From positions 1 through 64,000 of the forward strand of contig JAAVCX010000025.1 of the NCBI GenBank assembly GCA_014802105.1: 64,000 nucleotides of DNA. The letters run 5' to 3'. The translations under genes were made by a program, and so were the position numbers. The notes beneath the pieces are model-generated. The model saw nothing but the letters and a program-made list of their open reading frames with translations, searched no databases and was not told the origin of the DNA. Shown one piece after another: positions 1 through 8,345 of the stretch (its first letter is position 1; each line of letters begins with the position of its first letter). Source of the stretch: Bacteroides sp. (GTDB lineage Bacteria > Bacteroidota > Bacteroidia > Bacteroidales > Muribaculaceae).

Positions 1-168
1 GTGGAGGGCGGAGAGATCATCATCTCGGGCGGCGTCAGCGCCGAGGTGTTTGACCTCTCGGGCAAGAGCGTGGCCGTCACCACCGACGGCCGTGTCAGAG
101 GCCTCGAGAAGGGTGTCTACATCCTACGCCTTGCCGATGGCCGCGCTGTCAAAGTGCATGTGAAATGA
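1..168 (+). CDS. C-terminal end of a secreted protein with a sorting-type tail (partial)
   Basis: Reading frame 1 is open from the window edge to a TGA at 166-168, giving the last 55 residues of a protein that begins outside the window. The segment VFDLSGKSVAV followed by GLEKGVYILRLADGRAVKVHVK has the form of the Bacteroidota C-terminal sorting domain (Por secretion tail, type A): a short beta sandwich ending in a GVYIL strand and a basic terminus. By family knowledge such tails direct export to the cell surface. The main domain, and so the function, cannot be seen. A hairpin terminator follows at 224-252. Confidence 0.7.
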   Translation: MEGGEIIISGGVSAEVFDLSGKSVAVTTDGRVRGLEKGVYILRLADGRAVKVHVK

Positions 169-223
169 ACATGGATTATAGTCTTATGACCACTCCGTCA
201 TAGCGTCTGTATTCTCAGAAAAC

Positions 224-258
224 GATAGGGCTGTCATCTCGACGGCCCTATCTTGTTT
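224..258 (+). terminator. Rho-independent terminator after the first gene
   Basis: A 12-bp stem (224-235 with 241-252, one G-T pair) with a 5-nt loop is followed by a T-rich run (TTGTTT). It lies about 55 bp after the stop of the partial gene and before the next promoter. Confidence 0.75.
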
Positions 259-288
259 ATTGAATAATGGGTCGGAAAGAATCTGAGA

Positions 289-320
289 TTTGGAAAAACG
301 GTATAATCATATTATATTTG
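289..320 (+). promoter_or_regulatory. Bacteroidota-type promoter for the Rpn-family gene
   Basis: TTTG at 289-292 and TATATTTG at 313-320 are separated by 20 bp, matching the -33/-7 consensus exactly. The start codon of the downstream gene is 22 bp beyond. Confidence 0.7.
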
Positions 321-341
321 TAGCAAAAAGAATAAGCATCG

Positions 342-1235
342 ATGCCTAAACATGTTAATCCGTTTATAGATACGGCTTTCAAGATTATTTTTGGCCGTGA
401 GAAGGATAAAGATATTCTCATCAGGTTTCTGAACGACTTGCTTGAGGATCTGCCTTTCTACGACCCTATAACGGATGTTACTTACCGTAATAACGAGAAA
501 CGAGGCGACACCGTGGAAGATCGTGGCGTGGTGACCGATGTACACTGTACAACTCAGCACGGGCGAAACATCATTATCGAGATGCAGAACCGTCAGCATG
601 CTAACTTCGAGCAACGGCTCGCATTTTATAATTCACGCGCCATTGACGAGCAGGCTCCTAAAGGGAAATGGGATTTTTCGATAGCACCTGTCTACAGTAT
701 CTGTTTCACTGATTTCATGGTCTATCCTGACATCTGCAAACTCCGCATCGACAGCTGTCAGTGTGACACTCAATCGGGGAAACCACTCAACGACATACAG
801 CGTTATATTTATATTCAACTGCCCATGATGCAAGCCAAAACTCCCGAGGAATGTAGCGGCAAGCTCGAGCAGTGGATCTACACACTTAAAAACATGGAGA
901 ATATGACAGAAATACCCTTTGCAGCGAGAGATGAGGCTTTCCGCCGCCTCTCGGAAGTCGGGAGCATCGCAGCACTTTCTCCCGAAGAAAAACGCCGTTA
1001 CGATGAGGACCAGAAGCGATACTGGGTCATCACGACAATCGAACAGACCCGTTACAACGAGGGCCGTGCCGAGGGTCGTGCCGAGGGCCGTGCCGAGGGC
1101 CGTGTTGAGGGTCGCGCCAATACCCTCAGGGAGATGGCTCTATCACTGATAGCTCTCGGCGTCGACGATGATATCATACAGAAATCTACCAAGCTTTCGC
1201 TCGAGGAGATTGCTGTGCTGCGCACGATGAAATAG
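342..1235 (+). CDS. Rpn/PD-(D/E)XK nuclease-family transposase-like protein
   Basis: This 297-residue protein matches the PDDEXK_2 (Rpn/YhgA-like) family, which encodes DNA nucleases linked to RecA-independent recombination and often found as mobile or multi-copy genes in Bacteroidota. The N-terminus (NPFIDTAFKIIFG) is the family signature. The catalytic core is visible as D66 (TDVHC) and E80-x-Q82 (IIIEMQ), an ExQ variant of ExK that is normal here. The C-terminus (about 240-259) is a run of EGRA/EGRV tetrapeptides encoded by a 12-bp DNA repeat, followed by a short helical tail. It has its own promoter and a strong terminator downstream. The family is clear; the biological role is not. Confidence 0.88.
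   Translation: MPKHVNPFIDTAFKIIFGREKDKDILIRFLNDLLEDLPFYDPITDVTYRNNEKRGDTVEDRGVVTDVHCTTQHGRNIIIEMQNRQHANFEQRLAFYNSRAIDEQAPKGKWDFSIAPVYSICFTDFMVYPDICKLRIDSCQCDTQSGKPLNDIQRYIYIQLPMMQAKTPEECSGKLEQWIYTLKNMENMTEIPFAARDEAFRRLSEVGSIAALSPEEKRRYDEDQKRYWVITTIEQTRYNEGRAEGRAEGRAEGRVEGRANTLREMALSLIALGVDDDIIQKSTKLSLEEIAVLRTMK
1059..1118 (+). repeat. 12-bp tandem repeat, five units, within the Rpn-family gene
   Basis: Five consecutive 12-bp units of the form GAGGGYCGYGYY encode EGRA, EGRA, EGRA, EGRV and EGRA. The period is a multiple of three, so copy-number change would lengthen or shorten the charged linker without breaking the frame. Confidence 0.85.
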
Positions 1236-1386
1236 ACTGATTGATAGTTTGAAAAAACAAATGTTGAGCAGAAAGGTTAATTCAGGGATTATCCCGGGTC
1301 TGATTTTTAATTTCTGTAAGTTTAAATCAGTTCGTGTGACAATACGATCCACCCTCCTGACTCATTCGGGAGAGGTGTGACAGTTC

Positions 1387-1456
1387 AAAAAAACAACAAG
1401 GCTGTCGTCGCGACAGCCTTGTTGTTTTTTAACCTTAAATCTAATACCATGAAAAC
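1387..1456 (-). ncRNA. Candidate small RNA A (about 70 nt), same core as 60500-60563
   Basis: On the minus strand a promoter-like pair (TTTG at 1490-1493, TATTATTTG at 1463-1471) is followed by a 24-bp core at 1432-1455 and then directly by the perfect hairpin at 1388-1430 with a T-run. The same 24-bp core recurs exactly at 60502-60525 on the plus strand, again between promoter and terminator. No open frame lies between promoter and terminator. A free-standing transcript of about 70 nt is the simplest reading; a relic of a leader or attenuator is the alternative. No Rfam family could be checked. Confidence 0.5.
1388..1430. terminator. Perfect 20-bp bidirectional terminator hairpin
   Basis: Positions 1388-1407 are the exact reverse complement of 1411-1430, with a 3-nt loop. 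The A-run on the left and T-run on the right let it act in both directions: for the Rpn-family gene on the plus strand and for the candidate small RNA on the minus strand. Confidence 0.85.
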
Positions 1457-1662
1457 ACAGTGCAAATAATAGTAACTACACTCTTAAGACAAACTCAGGG
1501 GATGAAAGGTTTAGCGGATAATGAGTATTTAACCAATGTTAACATATAGAGAACGAAAAAAGTCGTAAATTCGCGAAAAATACCAGCATCTATTATAATG
1601 TGACAATTAGCGAGCTAACCCGTCACTAAGAATACACTCTAATTCATCATCACATCCTGAAT

Positions 1663-2400
1663 ATGAACGCACGCATATTGGTTATTGACGACGAGGAATC
1701 GATCTGCGAAATCGTAAAGTATAACCTGCTTAAAGAGGGCTATGAGGTAGACACGGCTTATAGCGCTGAGGAAGCTCTTGAGATGGATCTCAAGCCCTAC
1801 GACCTGTTTATAGTAGATATTATGATGGAGGCTATGAGCGGCTTTGATTTCGCCAAGGCTATCCGCAGCGGCGAGGACACCGAGATTGTTCCCATTATCT
1901 TCTGCTCGGCCCTCAACGGCGAGGACGACACCGTGATGGGCCTTAATATCGGAGCCGACGACTATATCACCAAGCCGTTCAAGATGAGTGAGATGGTTGC
2001 GCGTGTCAATGCCGTGTTGCGCCGCACCGAGCTGGCCCGCAAGGCTGCGGCAGCCGCCGCCAACGCCGCCGCTGCCTCACCGGCCAATACCGATCAGCTC
2101 GAGAGCCGCATCGAGTATCAGGGACTGTCGATCGATCCCAACGACAAGACCTGTACCATCGACGGAGAGCCGGTGTCGCTGACCAAGACTGAGTTTGAGA
2201 TACTCTCGTTCTTCCTCACCCACCGCAACCGCATTTATTCGCGCGAAGAGATCATACGTCGCGTGTGGGCCGACGACGTTGTTGTGACCACCCGCACTAT
2301 CGACACCAATATCACGCGCCTCCGCAAGAAGATAGGCCCTTACGGCAACAACATAGAGACTCGTCTCGGCTTTGGCTATGGCTTCAAAGAAAAGGAATAA
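1663..2400 (+). CDS. OmpR-family response regulator
   Basis: 245 residues. The N-terminal receiver domain (1-120) has the acidic pocket D10/D11, the phosphoacceptor D52 (FIVDIMM) and the lysine of the TKPFK motif. An alanine-rich linker (about 129-144) leads to a winged-helix DNA-binding domain (about 150-243) with the motif TRTIDTNITRLRKKIG. It controls transcription when phosphorylated by its partner kinase, whose gene overlaps its 3' end. The target genes are unknown. The GH3 gene begins 61 bp after the kinase, so control of glycan use is possible, but that is only inference from position. Confidence 0.92.
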   Translation: MNARILVIDDEESICEIVKYNLLKEGYEVDTAYSAEEALEMDLKPYDLFIVDIMMEAMSGFDFAKAIRSGEDTEIVPIIFCSALNGEDDTVMGLNIGADDYITKPFKMSEMVARVNAVLRRTELARKAAAAAANAAAASPANTDQLESRIEYQGLSIDPNDKTCTIDGEPVSLTKTEFEILSFFLTHRNRIYSREEIIRRVWADDVVVTTRTIDTNITRLRKKIGPYGNNIETRLGFGYGFKEKE

Positions 2401-3832
2401 TTATCACTGGCAACTCTTCCTGCCCATAGCTCTGGGCTTGTGTGTAGTTTTCGGTTTCATAATCTGGTATCAGTATAAGCGAGAGGCCGATTATCGAGCC
2501 GAAATGCTCACCGAGCAACTTGAGCTTATCAACAGCCGCGTGCTTAAGGCTTACGAGGATGACCAGTCGTTGCGCCCGATCAACATGTTCCTGTCGAGCT
2601 ACTTTGCCGGCTCGAGATATGAAGGTGTGAGAATTTCGGTCTATGACCAGGATGGCCGTCAGAAGTATTCGCTCGGCATCCCGTTGCCGTTTGAATATAG
2701 CGACCTGCAGACTATCAAGGAGATAGAGCCAGGGGCAAATGGCCGTCGGCTCGTGCGCGACGAGAACGATGACGTCTACTTTCTGAGCTCCAACCGCAGT
2801 AACGACGGTAAGATACTCGTGCTCTCGGCTCTCCCCTATGTGACCGATGTCGACGATGCTATCGAGGTTGACGCCACGGTGTGGTATGTCATAATCGGCT
2901 GTATGGTACTCACATTGGTCATCACCTATTATTTCACCGGGCGTCTGGCACGGAGTGTGGTGCTTCTGAAGGAGTTTACCCAGCGTGTCAGCACCGGAGG
3001 CCACTTCACTGATGCCGACAAATTTCCCCGCAACGAGCTTGGCGACATATCCCGCGAGATCATCAAGATCTATCGCGACCGAGTCGAAGCGGCCGAGCAG
3101 ATAAGAAAGGAACGCAAGGTAGCTATCCACGCCATCGAGGAAAAGGCCAGGGTGACACGCCAGATGACCAACAATATCAATCACGAGATCAAGACTCCCG
3201 TCGGTATTGTCAGAGGTTACCTCGAGTCCATACTTGGTGATCCCGATATGGACGCTGCCACGCGCACCCGTTTTCTCGAGCGCATGCTCAGCAATATAGA
3301 GCGTCTCTCCAACCTCCTCAACGATGTCTCGACCATGACACGTCTCGAAAACGGCTCTGACAAGATAGCTATCAATAAGGTGGACATGTATGATCTGGTC
3401 TATCAGATCGACTATGACCTGCCGATCAACAATCTTGCCGGAAACCTGGAATTTTCGTTTGACATACCGCTCGAGTGTTATGTCTCGGGCAACGCCGGTC
3501 TGCTCAACGGCATGATCTGCGGACTCATCAAGAACGCCGCCATGTATTCGGGAGGCACCAAGGTGGGGCTGAGACTCATTTCTGAGAGTGAGCGTTACTA
3601 TATGTTCTCTTTCTGGGACAACGGCAACGGAGTGTCGGAGGAGCATATACCCCATCTCTTCGAGCGGTTCTACAGGGTGGACAGCGGTCGCTCGCGCAAG
3701 CAGGGCGGCACGGGACTGGGTCTGCCGATCGTCAAGAGCACCGTGCTCACCATGGGTGGATCAATCTCAGTCCATAACCGCACAACCGGCGGCCTGGAAT
3801 TTATTTTCTCATTGCCGCGCTGGACCGATTGA
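2378..3832 (+). CDS. Membrane sensor histidine kinase
   Basis: 484 residues from the ATG at 2378 (an in-frame TTG at 2372 is less likely). It overlaps the response regulator by 23 bp, so the two are translationally coupled partners. A first membrane segment (about 11-31) and a second (about 162-184) enclose a roughly 130-residue periplasmic sensor domain with no recognisable ligand motif. A HAMP-like linker follows, then the dimerisation domain with the phosphorylated H269 (NINHEIKTP), and the ATPase domain with DNGNGVSEEHIPHLFERFYR and GGTGLGLPIVKS. The signal sensed is unknown. Confidence 0.92.
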   Translation: MASKKRNNYHWQLFLPIALGLCVVFGFIIWYQYKREADYRAEMLTEQLELINSRVLKAYEDDQSLRPINMFLSSYFAGSRYEGVRISVYDQDGRQKYSLGIPLPFEYSDLQTIKEIEPGANGRRLVRDENDDVYFLSSNRSNDGKILVLSALPYVTDVDDAIEVDATVWYVIIGCMVLTLVITYYFTGRLARSVVLLKEFTQRVSTGGHFTDADKFPRNELGDISREIIKIYRDRVEAAEQIRKERKVAIHAIEEKARVTRQMTNNINHEIKTPVGIVRGYLESILGDPDMDAATRTRFLERMLSNIERLSNLLNDVSTMTRLENGSDKIAINKVDMYDLVYQIDYDLPINNLAGNLEFSFDIPLECYVSGNAGLLNGMICGLIKNAAMYSGGTKVGLRLISESERYYMFSFWDNGNGVSEEHIPHLFERFYRVDSGRSRKQGGTGLGLPIVKSTVLTMGGSISVHNRTTGGLEFIFSLPRWTD

Positions 3833-3893
3833 CGCCCCAACCTTTATTAAATTTCTGTAAACACACACACTCACTCTCTCCTTTAGCAATACT

Positions 3894-6416
3894 ATGAAAA
3901 AAATACTTATGGCGACACTCGTCGTGGCCCTCGGAGGCATGACGCTGAGTGCTCAGACTTCACGTGAGAAAGCACGCGAGATGCTTTCAAAGCTCACTCT
4001 CGACGAAAAGATCTCGCTCATGATGGACTCTTCGCCGGCCATAGAGCGAGTCGGTATACCTCAGTTCAACTGGTGGAGCGAGGCTCTTCACGGCGTGGCC
4101 CGAGCCGGGCGCGCCACGGTGCTTCCCCAGACTATCGGTATGGCTGCCACCTTTGATGACGAAGCCCTGGAGCGCGCTTTCACTATGGTCAGCGACGAGG
4201 CCCGCGCTAAGTTCAACGGTTTTCGTGACGGTGGTGAGGGAATTAAGCGTTATGAGGGTCTGGCTTTCTGGACTCCCAATGTCAATATCTTCCGTGACCC
4301 TCGCTGGGGACGCGGCCAGGAGACCTACGGCGAGGATCCCTATCTGACTACCCGAATGGGCCGGGCCGTGGTGCGCGGACTCCAGGGCGACCGCGACGGC
4401 AAGTATCTCAAGACACTGGCCGGTGCGAAACATTTTGCCGTACACAGCGGGCCTGAATGGAACCGCCACTCCTTTGATGCACGCGACATCGATCCACGCG
4501 ATCTGCGCGAGACTTATCTGCCGGCTTTCAAGGCTCTTGTCGACGAGGATGTCGCTCAGGTCATGTGTGCCTACAACCGCTATGAAGGGGAGCCCTGCTG
4601 TTCGTCCAAGAAGTTGCTCCAGCAGATACTCCGCGGCGAGTGGGGCTATAAAAATATAATCGTGTCAGATTGCTGGGCCATACGTGACTTCATCAGCGAC
4701 TGGGCCCACAACACCCATCCCTCCGACGCTCATGCCAGTTCCGACGCAGTGATCTCGGGTACTGACCTGGAGTGTGGCCCCGTCTACAAGAGTCTGCGCA
4801 AGGCCTACGATCAGGGTCTCATCACCGAGGAGGTGATCGACTCGGCCGTCATTAAACTGCTTGATTTCCGCTATCGGCTTGGTGAGATCGACAATCCTTC
4901 CGATGTGCCTTGGAATAATTACACCGCCGAGACTCATCTCGACACCTCCGGGCATCGTGCTCTGGCTCTCGAGATGGCACGTAAATCAATGACTCTGCTC
5001 AAGAACAACGGTATTCTGCCGCTCTCTCCATCGACTCCCCTCAAAGTCATGGTGATGGGCCCCAACGCCGCCGACTCGGTGATGCAGTGGGGCAACTACA
5101 ACGGTTTCCCGGCCCACACTGTCACTGTGCTCGAGGGTATCAGAAACTATATACCTTCAGTCGGCTATGACCGCGGCTGTGATCTGGTGGTCAGCGATAA
5201 CAGGGTGTCGCGCTTCGACTCCTTCGACGGAGGCATGAAGGCGCTCTACTGGAACAATACCGAGGCCAAGGGTCGCCCCGTGGCCGAGGCTGTCTACACT
5301 ACCCCCGTCAGCCTCGACGGTGGGGGAGCCACTGTGTTTGCCCCCGGTGTAGAGCTCAATAATTTCTCGGCCCGTCTCTCGGGCACTTTTGTGGCACCAG
5401 CTGCCGGCGACTATATCATCGAGTTTGAGTCGAGCAAGGGCAACGAGACCGTGAGTATAGACGGCACCCCTGTGATCGAGCGTCGCGCCGAGGGCCGTAA
5501 TAATCATAAGGCTTCTCATATCTTCACCTGCGCCGCTCCGGGCGAGCGTCATGATATTACCGTAGACTTCACTCATTTTGACGGCGATGCCACGCTCAAA
5601 TTTGATCTGCTCTCGGCTGAGAGCGCAGAGCCCGATTTCTCTGAGGCTGACCTGGTGATTTTTGTGGGCGGTATCTCTCCCAAACTCGAGGGTGAGGAGA
5701 TGAAGGTCTCGGTGCCGGGGTTCCGTGGAGGCGACCGCGAGTCGATAGAGCTCCCCGCCGTGCAGCGCAAACTGCTGGAGCGCATCCATGAGGCCGGCAA
5801 AAAGATCATCTATGTCAACTGCTCGGGTTCGGCCGTAGGTCTGAGCCGCGAGGACGAGATCTGTGATGCAGTGCTACAGGCCTGGTATCCCGGTCAGGCC
5901 GGAGGTCAGGCGGTAGCCGAAGTTATCTTTGGCGATCTCAATCCCGGCGGCCGTCTGCCGGTGACTTTCTATCGCGATGACAGTCAGCTCCCCGATTTCG
6001 AGGATTACTCGATGGCCTCACGCACCTACCGCTACTTCAAGGGTTCGCCCCTCTATCCCTTTGGCCACGGACTCAGCTATACCACCTTCAACTACGGTCA
6101 ACCCGTCTATGCCTCAAGCATACAGGCCGGCTCGCCGCTTAAGGTGACTGTGCCCGTGAGCAATACCGGCTCGCGTGAGGGCGACGAGGTAGTGATGGTT
6201 TATGTCAGCAATCCCTCTGATCCTTCGGGCCCCATCAAGAGTCTCAAGGGTTACCGTCGTGTCACCTTATCACCCGGAGCCACCGAGAATGTCGAGCTTG
6301 AGCTTGACGGCGACGCCTTTGCTTTCTTCGATCCCGAGACCCAGCGCCTCGCCACACGTCCCGGCAAATACCTCCTCCACATCGCCGACACCACCTATCC
6401 CGTCGAAGTGAAATAA
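3894..6416 (+). CDS. Secreted glycoside hydrolase family 3 (beta-glucosidase/xylosidase type)
   Basis: 840 residues with a signal peptide (1-20, cleaved after LSA). The GH3 N-terminal barrel carries the nucleophile D259 in IIVSDCWAI and substrate-binding motifs such as EALHGVAR, GRGQETYGEDP and AGAKHF. A C-terminal alpha/beta domain is interrupted by a beta-rich insert resembling PA14 (about 475-570), and the protein ends in a fibronectin III-like domain (about 755-835). GH3 enzymes of this layout release glucose or xylose from the non-reducing ends of plant oligosaccharides in the periplasm. The EALHGVA motif leans towards the xylosidase branch, but substrate cannot be fixed from sequence. 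Confidence 0.93.
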   Translation: MKKILMATLVVALGGMTLSAQTSREKAREMLSKLTLDEKISLMMDSSPAIERVGIPQFNWWSEALHGVARAGRATVLPQTIGMAATFDDEALERAFTMVSDEARAKFNGFRDGGEGIKRYEGLAFWTPNVNIFRDPRWGRGQETYGEDPYLTTRMGRAVVRGLQGDRDGKYLKTLAGAKHFAVHSGPEWNRHSFDARDIDPRDLRETYLPAFKALVDEDVAQVMCAYNRYEGEPCCSSKKLLQQILRGEWGYKNIIVSDCWAIRDFISDWAHNTHPSDAHASSDAVISGTDLECGPVYKSLRKAYDQGLITEEVIDSAVIKLLDFRYRLGEIDNPSDVPWNNYTAETHLDTSGHRALALEMARKSMTLLKNNGILPLSPSTPLKVMVMGPNAADSVMQWGNYNGFPAHTVTVLEGIRNYIPSVGYDRGCDLVVSDNRVSRFDSFDGGMKALYWNNTEAKGRPVAEAVYTTPVSLDGGGATVFAPGVELNNFSARLSGTFVAPAAGDYIIEFESSKGNETVSIDGTPVIERRAEGRNNHKASHIFTCAAPGERHDITVDFTHFDGDATLKFDLLSAESAEPDFSEADLVIFVGGISPKLEGEEMKVSVPGFRGGDRESIELPAVQRKLLERIHEAGKKIIYVNCSGSAVGLSREDEICDAVLQAWYPGQAGGQAVAEVIFGDLNPGGRLPVTFYRDDSQLPDFEDYSMASRTYRYFKGSPLYPFGHGLSYTTFNYGQPVYASSIQAGSPLKVTVPVSNTGSREGDEVVMVYVSNPSDPSGPIKSLKGYRRVTLSPGATENVELELDGDAFAFFDPETQRLATRPGKYLLHIADTTYPVEVK

Positions 6417-6591
6417 CCTCCCCCCACGTGTGCCCGGATTGTCCGACAGTCCAGGATTTCACCGGCTATATTTCTCCAAAATGTTAAAATTGAGCAATAT
6501 AAAGCTTTAAATTGTTTAATTCACTTTTTATAATCTTGGAGAAACATTATATTTGCGGATAAGATTGTCAGAGAATTAAAAACTTACCAGA

Positions 6592-7182
6592 ATGTCAGAA
6601 GTATCGATACGGCAGTTTGAAGAGTTTTACACGAAGATCAAGGGTGAGTATGATGACAAGAAAGCCTCTTCGGAACTCAATTCTGATCGTATGCACAATG
6701 CTGCGATCATGAAGCTGATGCTTGAAAGCAGCAGGGATATTTTCATGTTCTGTGGTAGCCTTTCAATTTTCAGACCTGAGTTTTATCAGCATATAGCAGG
6801 CAAGTATGATTCTGAAACGGCCGATTATGTAAAAGTGAGAATAGCCAAGGCTCTATCTGATTTCCTCTCCGATGAGAAACGACATCTTAATGTAATTTTG
6901 GAAAAAGACGTTAAGGATTTGGAGTCGTCCATGATATTGGATTGCGAAACTGTTCGTTCGGCGATCAATCGTGGGACCTTGTCCCTGAAGTCTCTCAATT
7001 CAAAATTCCTATGGGGAAATATGCTTTCTCATTTTGCATATAGCAACGATTCGGAAATGTTGCGTATTGAGGAGGATAAGATAGAACATGCCGGCCTGTT
7101 TGTTACAAAAGACAAGAGACTTCTTAAGTATGCCAATAGCACTTACGATAAACTGAACGCTCGTTCAGGAGTTGTCGCATAG
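6592..7182 (+). CDS. Unrecognised soluble protein, first gene of an AT-rich two-gene cassette
   Basis: 196 residues, no signal peptide or membrane segment, and no family I recognise. The pattern is alpha/beta: a hydrophobic strand after a helix (ESSRDIFMFCGSLSIFR, about 45-61), a second strand (RHLNVILEKD, about 97-106), and a C-terminal stretch EEDKIEHAGLFVTKDKRLLKYANSTYDKL. This alternation faintly resembles phospholipase D-like folds without the HKD motif, but that is speculation. A TATATTTG element at 6548-6555 may be its promoter. The next gene starts 9 bp downstream, so the two are surely co-transcribed. Base composition is much more AT-rich than the glycosidase genes on both sides, which suggests horizontal acquisition. 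Confidence 0.75.
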   Translation: MSEVSIRQFEEFYTKIKGEYDDKKASSELNSDRMHNAAIMKLMLESSRDIFMFCGSLSIFRPEFYQHIAGKYDSETADYVKVRIAKALSDFLSDEKRHLNVILEKDVKDLESSMILDCETVRSAINRGTLSLKSLNSKFLWGNMLSHFAYSNDSEMLRIEEDKIEHAGLFVTKDKRLLKYANSTYDKLNARSGVVA

Positions 7183-7191
7183 TATTACATA

Positions 7192-8280
7192 ATGATAGTC
7201 TGCAACATAGAATTTCTTGGAGGCAGTCAGACGTTTTTAGGCGTTCTGATTGCCTTGCTTGTCATTATGCCTTATCAGAAATCCGGAAATCCGTTTTATG
7301 ATCTGTTGTCAAAGATCAAAGAGGACATCAAGGGAGAGATTTCGCGGGCTTTTTCGGGTGAGACTTTCTCCCGACTTGAAAACTCCGATTCTTATAAAAA
7401 GATTACGAAAGCTCAGAATGGGGCGGGCGAACTTGCTGTGGATTGTAGAAATTTTCTTGCACTGATACGTTTTAAAGTGACAGGCGGAAGTCTGTCTTTT
7501 TATAGCGAACAATATGTGAAAAAGCTTGATAACATGTTTGCTCTCAAGGAGGTCTATTTATCTCCTTTTTACATGTTCCTGTTTTGTCTTGTTGTGTTTG
7601 CGGTTGATGAGATCTTAAGAGTCGGTTGGACTGTCGATTATGTAATCGGTTTTGTGCTTTGGTTTATATCCATGACTTTTGCTTTTTGGATAATGATCTG
7701 GGCAATGTATGGATTGGATCTCTGGAGACTGATTTCTGAGAAGGAGTGTGGCAGGTTATTAAAAAATGAGAAATATCTCGACAGGGAATTCTGTTTCTCG
7801 ATACTATACTTTATAGTAACATATATGGTGTGGCTTATATCGATAGGGAATGTCGGCTTTATATTTTTTATTTGTGTCATGGCTCTTGTCTTGACCAAGG
7901 GCTTTATGTCATTCAGGTACCTGTATAACCATTACAGTATTGGATACAGGTATGTGATCAACCATTTCGGTTTTATAGGTTTAGCTTCTTTGTTTTTTGC
8001 CTTGATATATGAGGCTGTTTCTCATGAATTTACGGAATTCCCCTATCAGATTGTGACCTACACTTCTGATAAGCCTGACTTGGAGACTGTAAAAATGCTC
8101 ATGTTTGTAACAGTGCTCTTGATAGGACTGATTTTGCCCTTTGGATTTCCTTATTTTTCCATGTGGCTTATAAAAAAGAATGCACTTGGAAAAGCTGAAA
8201 AAGTAAAAAAAGATGCTGATTTATTAATCTCGGAGCTGCAATCTGAAGTCGATGGATTTGCGTTGGATAAAGGGCTGTAG
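7192..8280 (+). CDS. Unrecognised multi-pass membrane protein, second gene of the cassette
   Basis: 362 residues with about seven hydrophobic segments (near 12-26, 122-141, 146-172, 199-216, 220-238, 255-272 and 301-325). A soluble region of about 95 residues sits between the first and second segments, and a charged C-terminal tail (about 330-362) looks cytoplasmic. No transporter, receptor or enzyme motif is recognised. It follows the soluble partner gene by 9 bp and shares its AT-rich composition. Pairs of one soluble and one membrane protein are common in toxin or anti-phage modules, but nothing here identifies it as one. It converges on the GH35 gene. Confidence 0.78.
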   Translation: MIVCNIEFLGGSQTFLGVLIALLVIMPYQKSGNPFYDLLSKIKEDIKGEISRAFSGETFSRLENSDSYKKITKAQNGAGELAVDCRNFLALIRFKVTGGSLSFYSEQYVKKLDNMFALKEVYLSPFYMFLFCLVVFAVDEILRVGWTVDYVIGFVLWFISMTFAFWIMIWAMYGLDLWRLISEKECGRLLKNEKYLDREFCFSILYFIVTYMVWLISIGNVGFIFFICVMALVLTKGFMSFRYLYNHYSIGYRYVINHFGFIGLASLFFALIYEAVSHEFTEFPYQIVTYTSDKPDLETVKMLMFVTVLLIGLILPFGFPYFSMWLIKKNALGKAEKVKKDADLLISELQSEVDGFALDKGL

Positions 8281-8345
8281 GTAAGATACGTGTGACAGAA
8301 CGTGAGTTTATGCCGCCTCGGTCAATACGAAATTTTACGTGAGGA

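Larger units (their letters stand above)
1236..1662. other. Intergenic region holding terminator and candidate small RNA
   Basis: The 427 bp between the Rpn-family gene and the response regulator contain the terminator hairpin and candidate small RNA A (1387-1493). The remaining AT-rich part (1500-1662) is presumably the promoter region of the two-component operon, but I see no clean TAnnTTTG element there. Confidence 0.6.

Noticed and set aside
2384-3655. Long open frame (423 codons) antisense to the histidine kinase gene
   Set aside because: The sense frame encodes a complete kinase with all motifs; the antisense translation has no family-like pattern and reflects codon bias.
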